Shown here piece after piece: positions 8,805 to 16,423 of a stretch of 64,000 nt of DNA. The number at the start of each line of letters is the position of its first letter. Position 1 is the stretch's first letter. The notes beneath the pieces are model-generated. The model made no database searches. It had not been told where the DNA came from and saw only the letters and a list, made by a program, of their open reading frames with translations. The translations under genes and the position numbers were made by a program. Origin of the DNA: Sulfobacillus thermosulfidooxidans DSM 9293 (GTDB lineage Bacteria; Bacillota; Sulfobacillia; Sulfobacillales; Sulfobacillaceae); NCBI RefSeq assembly GCF_900176145.1, contig NZ_FWWY01000002.1, positions 62,001 through 126,000 on the forward strand. Direction: 5' to 3'.

Positions 8805-9041
8805 TTAGTATCCTTCAGCATCTAAAAAGGCTTCGATTGATTCATAATTTTCCATTATCACACGATTGACTTGTGGTGAACCAAAAGGCCCATCGAATGC
8901 TTCGCCTCGTTGACTCCGAATAAACGCTTCATTACTACCATAATTGGCTGCAATGGCATTCGCGACAGCAATTTGATCGTGTCCTGGTAGAAAATGTCTA
9001 TTGCTATTTGTTTCCCCATCACAATAACACCTGCACTGCAT
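8805..9041 (-). CDS. 78-aa protein with CxCxC and PGHD motif
   Basis: It begins MQCRCYCDGETN and continues HFLPGHDQIAVANAIAANYG. A Cys-rich start followed by F-x-PGHD is shared with small phage/plasmid proteins of the C-x-CG...PGHD type, probably zinc-binding. The ATG follows AAAGGGAGGACATCTCAC. No further function can be read. Confidence 0.55.
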   Translation of the reverse strand: MQCRCYCDGETNSNRHFLPGHDQIAVANAIAANYGSNEAFIRSQRGEAFDGPFGSPQVNRVIMENYESIEAFLDAEGY

Positions 9042-9173
9042 GTGAGATGTCCTCCCTTTTTATTGGATTTTTTGGATGCATATGCAGCATAGCACGAAAT
9101 CTCATGAAACGCAACTGAGTGTTATAAACTTAGTATATTTTTTTGGATTAGCGAGTACCAGCCTGAAAAAGAA

Positions 9174-9297
9174 GAAATAGCGCCATAAGACACTATTTCT
9201 GATTTGTTTTTATTTGTTGGGATCTTCAGGTTTTACGGTTTGCGCCCAGAAAGCCTGAACCGGTCCGTTCGAGCTTATTCGCTTCGGACGGTTTTTA
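9174..9297 (+). ncRNA. Structured RNA candidate, copy B
   Basis: The layout follows copy A at 7924-8079: GAAATAGCG with CACTATTTC, TTCAGGTT (9225-9232) with AGCCTGAA (9252-9259) where a G-U pair replaces the G-C of copy A, then CCGGTCC and a terminator stem CCGTTCGAG...TTCGGACGG with TTTTTA. The loop sequences differ more than the stems. It lies between minus-strand genes. Confidence 0.6.
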
Positions 9298-9383
9298 GGC
9301 ATTCAGCTAGTCGTAGGATAGATGAGATGTAGAAGGTGCTATTTTCTTTAACGTCTAGCGGCATTAAAGCGATGTAAAGAAAT

Positions 9384-9743
9384 TCATTTTATGTTTATAT
9401 ATTCTTTATACCCAAATCCTTGTGTATGCAGATTCCATTCTTTGATGTGTAAACTGAATGGACGGTTATCCTCAATGTTTAGATAAGCGTCCAGTTCCAT
9501 ATCTTTACCGTCTTCAGAGATTTTTCCGGTCACATGGCGAAGAGAAATAATAAATTTTTCATTAGTATTAATTAAAATTTCTAATTCAATTACATTATTT
9601 GAGTTACGAGAAGAGAAAGCCGCTATGCTACGAAAAGTCATATTCTTTCCAGAAAATTCAAAAACATCCCCGTTAATTCCGCAATAGATTTTTTGGTCTT
9701 TCACGGCTTTATTACACAGTGTTAGTGCCTCAGTTATTGTCAA
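9384..9743 (-). CDS. AT-rich 119-aa hypothetical protein
   Basis: No family recognised. The product has alternating polar/hydrophobic beta-like strands (IAAFSSRNSNNVIELEILI) and an N-terminal helix. Base composition is much AT-richer than the surrounding genes. The first codon is ATG at 9743. Confidence 0.5.
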   Translation of the reverse strand: MTITEALTLCNKAVKDQKIYCGINGDVFEFSGKNMTFRSIAAFSSRNSNNVIELEILINTNEKFIISLRHVTGKISEDGKDMELDAYLNIEDNRPFSLHIKEWNLHTQGFGYKEYINIK

Positions 9744-9819
9744 AAAATCACCTTCTATGGTAAATATTGTTGTTACAATTTATTTTAGTGATTTTTCTTT
9801 TAAAATCTCAAATTTTAAT

Positions 9820-10389
9820 CTATAAATTCAACCCCAAATACACGGCGTCCCGATCTTCCCGCCGAATACCAATATAGGCCAGCGTCGTCCCCGGACTACT
9901 GTGATTCAAAATCTGCTGAATAATGGCGAGATCGACGCCCGAAGTGTACGCGAAATAGCCAAAGGTCTTACGGAGTGTGTGGGTACCAATCGGATCGGTG
10001 AGGCCTACGGCGCGGGCGGCATCCCGGAGGATCTGCCAGGCTTGGCCGCGTTGCAAGGGGCGGCCATGTTTCCGCGAGGGGAAGAGCGGATCGGAAGGCT
10101 TGGCCTCAGGCCGGGTAGCGAGATAGGCGGCCAGGGCTTTTTTGGCCGTGGCGCTCAAGGGAAAGTCTTTCGTCTTGCCGGTTTTCTGTTCGATGACGCG
10201 AATGCGATCCCGCCATTTCGTCGGTGTTTCGCGGACGTCACCGACCGTCAGGTGGAGAAGGTCGCCAATGCGTAATCCGCTGTTAATGCTCAGCGTAAAC
10301 CACGCCGCGTCGCGCAAGTTTTGGGCGGCCAGAATTTTGCGGATCGCGTCGATCTGCCGTTTATCACGGATCGGTTCGACGGTATTCAC
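9820..10389 (-). CDS. Short tyrosine recombinase (integrase, catalytic domain only)
   Basis: The 189-aa protein carries the complete catalytic set: Arg in SGLRIGDLLHL, Lys in the beta-hairpin (KTGKTKDFPL), HTLRKTFG (HxxR), and H...Y in NHSSPGTTLAYIGI. The usual SAM-like core-binding N-terminal domain is absent, as in many short plasmid integrases of Firmicutes. The final Tyr should attack DNA at a resolution or att site; no att site was identified. Upstream 10390-10802 is non-coding. Confidence 0.88.
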   Translation of the reverse strand: MNTVEPIRDKRQIDAIRKILAAQNLRDAAWFTLSINSGLRIGDLLHLTVGDVRETPTKWRDRIRVIEQKTGKTKDFPLSATAKKALAAYLATRPEAKPSDPLFPSRKHGRPLQRGQAWQILRDAARAVGLTDPIGTHTLRKTFGYFAYTSGVDLAIIQQILNHSSPGTTLAYIGIRREDRDAVYLGLNL

Positions 10390-10802
10390 CGGATCAATCG
10401 CTCCTTCACGGGATACGGTTTATAGTCACGGTATCCCCTACAAGTCTTCTCTGATGGGTATTATAACCGATTCAAAACACACCGTCCTCACAGAAGGGCT
10501 CTCCGGCGCGTTCACCGGGAACCGGAACCGTAGACCTCTTGGCGGTTTGCGGGGATTTTCCGGGGTTGTTCGCAATCAGACAGAATCCCCTTCTGTCCGA
10601 TACGGGATATGTCATATGAAGACGGGAAAAAAGAGAACAAGACGGGTTTTGTGGTCTATAGGGACAAATTGTTTTGATCATATCGTAAAATAATACATCA
10701 GACAGAGAGAGAGAAATGGGCCGGGATGATAGCAATCGGTGGGTGATAGACAACAATCTATGCTATACTACCGATAAATCCCGAGAAAGAGGACAGAAAC
10801 TC
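10390..10802. other. Intergenic region between integrase and AbrB-like gene
   Basis: No gene supported. Divergent promoters for the integrase (minus) and the AbrB-like gene (plus) are expected here. No repeat or RNA structure stood out. Confidence 0.4.
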
Positions 10803-11351
10803 ATGCACTTAACAACATTACAGAAACGCGGCGCTTTGACCGTCCCGCAAACGGATCGCACGACGTTGCAATGGACGGAGGGGCAATTGCTCTTAACGAC
10901 GGTCATCCCGCCCGACACGTTGTGTCTGCGGGCTATTCCTGATGCGGACACCTTTTGGTCGCGCTATACCCCCGCCGAAGGATTCGCCGAGCGCGAGATC
11001 GCCCTGCCGGCCACAACCGGCATCTGGTTACCGACGATGGCGTTGTGGCATGCTCAAGTGAACCCGGATAGTCCGTGGCGACCCATCTGGCAAGCTTTGA
11101 GTCACGGGATGACGACGCGGCGCTGTGATCCGACGATTGTGGCGACGTGGAGTGATCAAATCGCGGACGTCTTGCCGCACCTGGCGCGGCTGGAGCAGGC
11201 CCGGTATTTGCAAACGGTGTGCGCGTGGCCGGGGGTGGACCTGCCGGACCGGGTGTTTTGGCTGGCGGTCTGTGAGCGGTGGGGGCAAACGGATGACGTG
11301 TGGAGTGAGGTGGTCTGGACCTTGCGGAATGCCGAATCCGCAACAGAATAA
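10803..11351 (+). CDS. AbrB/MazE-like DNA-binding domain protein
   Basis: The ATG at 10803 follows AGAGGACAGAAACTC. The N-terminus TTLQKRGALTVPQTDR with TEGQLLLTTVIP matches the SpoVT/AbrB swapped-hairpin fold (TLQKRG-ITIP...L-EGD-L). About 120 further residues are unrelated to known domains and Trp-rich. AbrB-fold proteins are transition regulators or antitoxins. No toxin gene is adjacent. The open frame extends upstream to 10716, but the Shine-Dalgarno and homology favour 10803. Confidence 0.6.
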   Translation: MHLTTLQKRGALTVPQTDRTTLQWTEGQLLLTTVIPPDTLCLRAIPDADTFWSRYTPAEGFAEREIALPATTGIWLPTMALWHAQVNPDSPWRPIWQALSHGMTTRRCDPTIVATWSDQIADVLPHLARLEQARYLQTVCAWPGVDLPDRVFWLAVCERWGQTDDVWSEVVWTLRNAESATE

Positions 11352-11468
11352 GTCCCGCGGTTAAATGTCAAGAACCGATCAGCTTAGGACAACGACGAAC
11401 AGGGCCAGGTCAACATAAACCTGCCTAAAAGGAGGTGGTAGATAATGGCAAATCAGTTGTCAATCCCT

Positions 11469-12704
11469 TTAGTGCGGCATCAACTTCCTTTCGTCGTAGA
11501 TTTGGCCCCGGGTCAGCATCCCGTAGACCACGCCGACCCACTGGCGTGCCGTCAAGACCAACGCCCGCTTATGCGCGTGGTGCGTGGCTTCGTGGTACTT
11601 CTTCTCGTAAAAGGCTTTGAACTGCGGGTCCCGCACCCGGACCCTCTCCGCCGCTTCGATGAAGTAGTACCGCAAATAGACGTTCCCCGTCCGCGTCAGC
11701 GGACGGATGTCGGCATCAAAATTCCCCGATTGATGCGGGCGCCAGGTCAGCCCCGCATATTTGGCCAAGGCATTTTCCGACGGAAATCGTTCGATGGGAC
11801 CGATTTCGGCCAAGAGGCCCGCGCCATAGACCGGACCAATCCCCGGAATCGTGGTCAGGGTTTGGCGAAACGCCTGCATGTCACGGGCAATCACTTTGTC
11901 CAGCGCCTGTTGTTGATGTTCCAAGGCCCGGATGGTGTCCAAATGCAGGACCAAGCTTTGGTGCCGCGCGTCCTGCTCGTCCGGATGCAACCGAAAGGCG
12001 CGCCGCGCCAAGCGGTGCAAGGTCTGCGCAATGTCATCGGGCGCTTTCAGCCGTTGGCGACCGGCCGCCGCGATTTCCGCCACCAGATCCGCCAGCGGGA
12101 TGGCTGCCAGCGTATCGGGCGTGTAGCGTTCCAACACGGTTTGCGACGCTACCCCAAAGACGTTCGAGAAAAACGGCTCCTCCGTATGGGCATACTGCCC
12201 CCAGACACAAAACAATTGCACCAACGCGCGATTTTTTTCTTGGGTGATGAGGTGGCTCAGCTGCCGACGATGGCGGGTCAAGACCTGCAACGCCGCATAG
12301 CGCGGATCCGGCGGGGTCCAGGGCGTGACGCGCCCAAACCGCATGACATCCGCAATCAGGGCGGCATCCGCTCGGTCGGTTTTGCCCCGATCCACATAGG
12401 TCTCTCGGAATTTCTGGACGACTTTCGGATTGAGGACGTACCAGGTGGGTTGCCACCGCTGCAAGTCGGGGGTTTGCGTCAGCCATTCCATCAGCGGCAC
12501 ATAGTACACGGACGTGGCCTCGACGCCAATGGCCAGCCGCGCGTACGGCGCGGCGTGGGGGTGCAGCCAGGCGACGAATTGCTCGGCCCCCGCCTGATCG
12601 TTGGGGACGGTCGTCCGCGCGACGACCTGGCCATCCGCCGCCATCGCGCAGACGACGTGAGCCCCGAGACTGGTGTCAATACCGACGTACAACACGCTAT
12701 CCAT
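11469..12704 (-). CDS. IS110-family transposase (DEDD)
   Basis: The 411-aa protein starts with the RuvC-like DEDD domain: YVGIDTSLGAHV (D), IGVEATSVYYVP (E) and KTDRADAALIAD (paired D). The C-terminal Tnp_20 domain (TIPGIGPVYGAGLLAEIGP...GLTWRPHQSGN) holds the serine. IS110 elements move without terminal inverted repeats and are guided by a bridge RNA from a non-coding end; the long non-coding stretch upstream (12705-13080) is the likely location. Exact element ends were not determined. Confidence 0.92.
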   Translation of the reverse strand: MDSVLYVGIDTSLGAHVVCAMAADGQVVARTTVPNDQAGAEQFVAWLHPHAAPYARLAIGVEATSVYYVPLMEWLTQTPDLQRWQPTWYVLNPKVVQKFRETYVDRGKTDRADAALIADVMRFGRVTPWTPPDPRYAALQVLTRHRRQLSHLITQEKNRALVQLFCVWGQYAHTEEPFFSNVFGVASQTVLERYTPDTLAAIPLADLVAEIAAAGRQRLKAPDDIAQTLHRLARRAFRLHPDEQDARHQSLVLHLDTIRALEHQQQALDKVIARDMQAFRQTLTTIPGIGPVYGAGLLAEIGPIERFPSENALAKYAGLTWRPHQSGNFDADIRPLTRTGNVYLRYYFIEAAERVRVRDPQFKAFYEKKYHEATHHAHKRALVLTARQWVGVVYGMLTRGQIYDERKLMPH

Positions 12705-13186
12705 GGGATTTCACCTCCCTTCGCGGAGGAATGCATCGGGAACGGGATTTCGCCGACGCGCCGACGCCTTCGCCGCAACCTCGCTTATAAGCCGTCATCG
12801 CCACCCGCGGTGTGCGATAGACCGGTGCCACGGGTCTCCACGGGGGGAGCGGCATCCCGCGCGTTAACTGTGACGAAGCGGCGTCGCCGACTCACAGACT
12901 TTCGAAGCCGTCAATCCGGCAGGAGGAATGCAGTCTTGAATCGTCCCGATCTTCTTCGAGCATCGCCGACGAAACCCGATCTGGCAAGCCTGATCATCCC
13001 GAATGCCGATTGCTGCTGGCCGCGAGGCAGGCCTCAAGATAAAGCCTCAGGGTAGCAGAATCAATTTCTTTATACGAGAATCCTGTAATAAAGTGTCCGG
13101 GGCGTATTTAGGGATTGAGTAAAGAATGGCCCCTCTGATAGGGTTGGAGTAGCGAACAACAACCAAATTCAGGGGGGCACAGTTCA
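12705..13186. other. Non-coding gap between two divergent IS110 transposases
   Basis: GC-rich sequence without a supported gene. It should contain the left end of the 11469-12704 element (including a possible bridge-RNA region) and the left end of the next element. A Shine-Dalgarno AGGGGGGCACAG lies before 13187. Confidence 0.5.
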
Positions 13187-14440
13187 ATGGCTAAGCACAG
13201 TGTAGAGCAGAGCGACGGAAGAAAGCAAGGACTGGGGGTGGGCGGCATCGACGTGGCGAAGGACTGGCATTATGTGCAATGGCTGGACACGAACGGGCGG
13301 CCTGTCGGTAAAGCCTTTCGGTTCGCCAATACCCGTGCGGGATTTGAGGCGATGTGGGAGCGGCGGCCGTCCGAGGAGGTCCGCGTTGGCATGGAGTCCA
13401 CCGGGCACTATTGGGTTGGGTTGGCCCATTGGCTCCGTGCGCACGGCGCGGAGGTGGTGCTGGTGCAGCCGGCTCACGTCCATCGACTCAAGGAATTGGA
13501 TGACAATACCCCGACCAAGACCGACGCCAAGGATGCCCGGGTTATCGCCCGACTCGTCTATGATGGCCGGTGGTTCCGGTGGGAGCCGCGCGGCGGCGCG
13601 CTGGCCCAGCTGGCCACGTTGGCGGTGACGCGTCGGCAGCACCACCAGGACGTCATGCGATGGCGAGCGCGCATTGCCGGCTGGATCCATCAATACTTTC
13701 CGGAATTCTTCACGGTCTTCAAGGCGTGGGATGGGAAAGCGGCGCTGACGACGCTGGATACGCTCCCGACGCCGGACTTGGTGTTAGCGCAGTCCGTGGA
13801 TGCGATAGCGGACCAGTTTAAGGCCGCCACCACACATCGCGTCGGCGCTAAACGCGCCCACGCCTTGCACCAGGCCGCCGTGGACTCCATTGGGATTCCC
13901 GTAGGCCGGGCGACTGCGCGTCTCCAACTCGCCTCCTATCTTCGGAGTTGGCGCGCGGCGCTCGCCGCGCAAACGGCCATTGAAGCCGCGCAAGCCGCCA
14001 TTTTAGAGGACTGGACTCCTGCTCAGCCGTTATTCAGCATTCCGGGATTCGGGCCCCAGGTCATTGCCACGGTGTTGGGCGAGTTGGGGGACTTGTCCCG
14101 ATTCGCCGATGCGCGCCAAGCGCAGAAAATGGCGGGACTCAATCTCACCCAAACCAGCTCGGGACACCGCCAAGGCCCAACGCATATTGCCAAACGGGGA
14201 CGTCCCGCCGCGCGTGCCGTGCTGTATCAGGCCGCGTGCGTCGCGGTGGCCAAGGATCCCCAGTGGAAGGCCTGGTATCAGTCGCTCACCCGACGGGCGG
14301 CGCATCCGCTCGCCCCGAAAGCCGCCATGGTGGCGGTCGCGACGAAGCTCCTCCGGGTGGCCTGGGCGTGCATGAAGCACGGACAGGCGTATGATGCGGC
14401 GCGACTGTTCCCCCTGGGGGAGGTGTCGACCGCCGCGTAA
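13187..14440 (+). CDS. IS110-family transposase, second type
   Basis: 417 aa. The DEDD motifs are GGIDVAKDWHYVQ, GMESTGHYWVG and KTDAKDARVIARL. The Tnp_20 part has SIPGFGPQVIATVLGELGD and the serine region GLNLTQTSSGHRQG. It differs too much from the copy at 11469-12704 to be the same insertion sequence. The non-coding 14441-14728 downstream or the short 5' gap may hold its guide RNA. Ends were not mapped. Confidence 0.92.
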   Translation: MAKHSVEQSDGRKQGLGVGGIDVAKDWHYVQWLDTNGRPVGKAFRFANTRAGFEAMWERRPSEEVRVGMESTGHYWVGLAHWLRAHGAEVVLVQPAHVHRLKELDDNTPTKTDAKDARVIARLVYDGRWFRWEPRGGALAQLATLAVTRRQHHQDVMRWRARIAGWIHQYFPEFFTVFKAWDGKAALTTLDTLPTPDLVLAQSVDAIADQFKAATTHRVGAKRAHALHQAAVDSIGIPVGRATARLQLASYLRSWRAALAAQTAIEAAQAAILEDWTPAQPLFSIPGFGPQVIATVLGELGDLSRFADARQAQKMAGLNLTQTSSGHRQGPTHIAKRGRPAARAVLYQAACVAVAKDPQWKAWYQSLTRRAAHPLAPKAAMVAVATKLLRVAWACMKHGQAYDAARLFPLGEVSTAA

Positions 14441-14728
14441 CGATGGAGGGGCTTCGGTTCTGTCTCGGGCGTGGGAAGTCGTCTCCCTCCTGTTGGGCTT
14501 TCACTCGGTGAAATGACCCCGTATACGAGTCCGGCTCCCACGTCATTACTACCGCACGTCAAGCTGAACGAAGGATTGGTCGGGCATAGACCCTGTGAGA
14601 CATGGTAGGGTTCGCTAACGTGGTCACGGTAATGAAAGACCGTTCGAGAGGGAACCGAAGCGAAATCCCTTGAAAGATTGTGAAAGGGTTAGGAAACAGG
14701 ACAAAACATTGAGGTAGGAGGGAGACGG

Positions 14729-14926
14729 ATGGCCACAGTCCGGCCGATTTATTTGACGCTTGATGATATTGAGGAACTCTTACAGTGGTGCGAAGCGCAG
14801 TGGGACGAGCCGCAGCAGCCGACGCAATGGCTCTGGTGGCGGGTCCAGCAAGCGTGTACGCGGGCCCTGATGACCGCACAGCATCCGACTCGCGTGCGAG
14901 CACGCCGGAAATCCGTGATGCACTAG
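14729..14926 (+). CDS. 65-aa hypothetical protein
   Basis: ATG follows GAGGTAGGAGGGAGACGG. The product begins MATVRPIYLTLDDIEELL and has several Trp residues and a basic tail. No family recognised. It is convergent with the gene at 14933. Confidence 0.5.
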   Translation: MATVRPIYLTLDDIEELLQWCEAQWDEPQQPTQWLWWRVQQACTRALMTAQHPTRVRARRKSVMH

Positions 14927-14932
14927 ACTGGG

Positions 14933-15124
14933 CTAGCGGGGTTCAGACCGCGGACGATAGATGTTGAGCCCGATTTTCTCCGGGCGGTCGGGATGAATGG
15001 GGACATTCCCTTCGGTACTGGCAACAATAATGGTTTTGCCCGAACTGGACGGGCCAAACGCTTGGCGCAAATCGATGCGAATCGTTAGGATGTCGCCGTC
15101 GAGCGTCCATTCCACATTTTTCAT
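14933..15124 (-). CDS. Small conserved protein with FGPSSSGKT motif
   Basis: 63 aa starting at the ATG at 15124 after GAAAGGACGACTGCTCC. It contains VEWTLDGDILTIRIDL, then FGPSSSGKTIIVASTEGN. This matches a widespread short family of unknown function (K-x-W...LTI-vDL...FGPS-SGKTiiiASTeGN). The GKT is not a P-loop in this context. It is divergent from the WGR gene at 15214. Confidence 0.6.
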   Translation of the reverse strand: MKNVEWTLDGDILTIRIDLRQAFGPSSSGKTIIVASTEGNVPIHPDRPEKIGLNIYRPRSEPR

Positions 15125-15213
15125 GGAGCAGTCGTCCTTTCGGAATGTTGATGATCTCATTATACGACATGGGGCGCGTGACGGCGGTTTTGGGTATAAG
15201 AAGGAGCGCGATC

Positions 15214-15450
15214 ATGATCTGGTGGCACGGCCGGCGCGTCGATCCGGCGCACAATCAATTCCGGTGGTACAGCGTGATCCTGCAACCGACGTTATGGGCG
15301 TCGTGGGAATGTTGGGCATTGTGGGGCCGGATGGGGCAAGGGCCCCGGGGCCGGAAACGGGTCGCATCTGGCACGTATGACGAGGTGCTGCATGCGGCTT
15401 GGCAACACCGACGACGGAAGGAACGGCGGGGGTATCGTGAGAAGTGGTGA
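15214..15450 (+). CDS. WGR-domain protein (78 aa)
   Basis: ATG follows AAGGAGCGCGATC. The whole protein is one WGR domain: VDPAHNQFRWYSVIL, then WALWGRMGQGPRGRK, then GTYDEVLHAAWQHRRRKERRGY. WGR domains bind nucleic acids and occur in PARP and MolR-type proteins; stand-alone copies are common on bacterial plasmids. No partner is evident. The frame extends upstream to 15145, but the Shine-Dalgarno fixes 15214. Confidence 0.7.
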   Translation: MIWWHGRRVDPAHNQFRWYSVILQPTLWASWECWALWGRMGQGPRGRKRVASGTYDEVLHAAWQHRRRKERRGYREKW

Positions 15451-15490
15451 TGAGTTTATTCCGTTCCAATCCACTCCTGGGGACGTATCC

Positions 15491-15931
15491 CTAGGAGAAC
15501 CCTATGGCGGATATTCCGCACAGAGCTTTGTGCACAGTATACCATTGCGCGGATCGGGATAACAAGAGCTGATGACGAGCCAGCCAGACGTAGAGATCGG
15601 CAGCATGGAGAGCCTGTTCCGCACGGCGCAAATCTTCCGCGGTGACACACTGAGTCTGCGGATGAGGCGGTGGCGGTTTCAGTAATGTGTTGCGGGTGAT
15701 GACATCTTGCCAATAAGGTAAGATGTCTTCTGAAACAGGGGCCGTAATGAACCGGTAGGCCCGGGCGCGATCAGCTTGTTCGACAGCCCATGGAAGGCGG
15801 TCGGCTAACAGAATAAGAGATTGCAAGGTAGCAGGGAATACATGCGGCGGTAGTTGGGGTGCGATGTGTTGTTGCCAGAGACGGAGTGTGGCACCGAGGC
15901 GCAAGTTGTCTGGGAGTTCGTCTAATGTTGA
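15491..15931 (-). pseudogene. C-terminal remnant of a Suv3-like helicase
   Basis: The frame contains RAYRFITAPVSEDILPYW and LRRAEQALHAADLYVWLARH, which resemble the C-terminal helical region of Suv3-type RNA helicases (FC-APV...LYLWLSYR). All ATPase motifs are missing; the coding similarity ends at the CRISPR repeat at 15932. A frame continues through the repeat and spacer to 15988 but that part is repeat-derived. Family call moderate. Confidence 0.45.
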
Positions 15932-16020
15932 GGTCCATCCCCGCGTGTGCGGGGGAAACCCCGATTCCATGGATAGCCACCGGGCCATAATCGGTCCATC
16001 CCCGCGTGTGCGGGGGAAAC
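15932..16020 (-). CRISPR. Type I-E-like CRISPR remnant, two repeats and one spacer
   Basis: Two identical 28-bp copies (15932-15959 and 15993-16020) flank a 33-nt spacer; the period is 61, as in type I-E arrays. Read on the minus strand the repeat begins GTTTCCCCCGCACACGCGGG and ends ATGGACC, the usual I-E form with its CCCCGC/GCGGGG stem. No cas genes are in the window. It is probably a stranded remnant or a mobilised mini-array. Confidence 0.8.
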
Positions 16021-16250
16021 TCTTGACAGGAATAAAATCATGCGCGAAAATTTATTTTTTCTGACCAGTTGGGATTCTTCCTGCTAAAACGATTCCATCC
16101 ACCGGTAACAACGTAATTGGTGGGTATCCCAGAACTCTAACAGATCGACCTCCCGGTATCCCAGGATCTCTCCACAACATGATACCACGAAATGCTGCCT
16201 ACGGGTTGCGGCGCGTTGTCCCCTCTTATGATCAACAGATAGCCGATTGG
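16021..16250. other. Short gap with a possible gene tail
   Basis: On the minus strand an open segment reads GEILGYREVDLLEFWD, then a stop near 16090, with no start codon or family match. It may be the tail of a lost gene. Nothing else was seen. Confidence 0.3.
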
Positions 16251-16423
16251 TTAGGGAATAAACGTAATGCGATAGGTGTTCGGATCAACCGGGTAGGTGC
16301 CATCGCCCCACCCGCTTTCGACGACAAAACCGTGAGCGGCGGGACCGTAATGGGGGTGCTTGAGCGTGATGGCGCAACACGCATCATAGAGGCCGCCTGT
16401 GCCAAATTTGCCCCAATGTGGGA
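16251..16423 (-). pseudogene. DUF4241-like protein, C-terminal part cut off by IS256
   Basis: Removing the IS256 element and one copy of the duplicated target joins this segment in frame to 17836-18152 (YIPHWGKFGTGGLYDACC across the junction). It contains the FVVESGWGDGTYPV signature near the C-terminus, typical of DUF4241. The stop is at 16251-16253. Confidence 0.7.

Noticed and set aside
11445-13055. Long plus-strand open frame of 536 codons
   Set aside because: It is antisense to the IS110 transposase at 11469-12704 and has an Arg/Pro/Gly-rich composition typical of a shadow frame. Only its first codons, after AGGAGGTGGTAGATA, might be the start of a gene interrupted by the IS, but no matching second half was found.
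15932-15988. Start MARWLSMESGF of the helicase-like frame
   Set aside because: This part is the complement of the CRISPR spacer and repeat, so it is unlikely to be native coding sequence.
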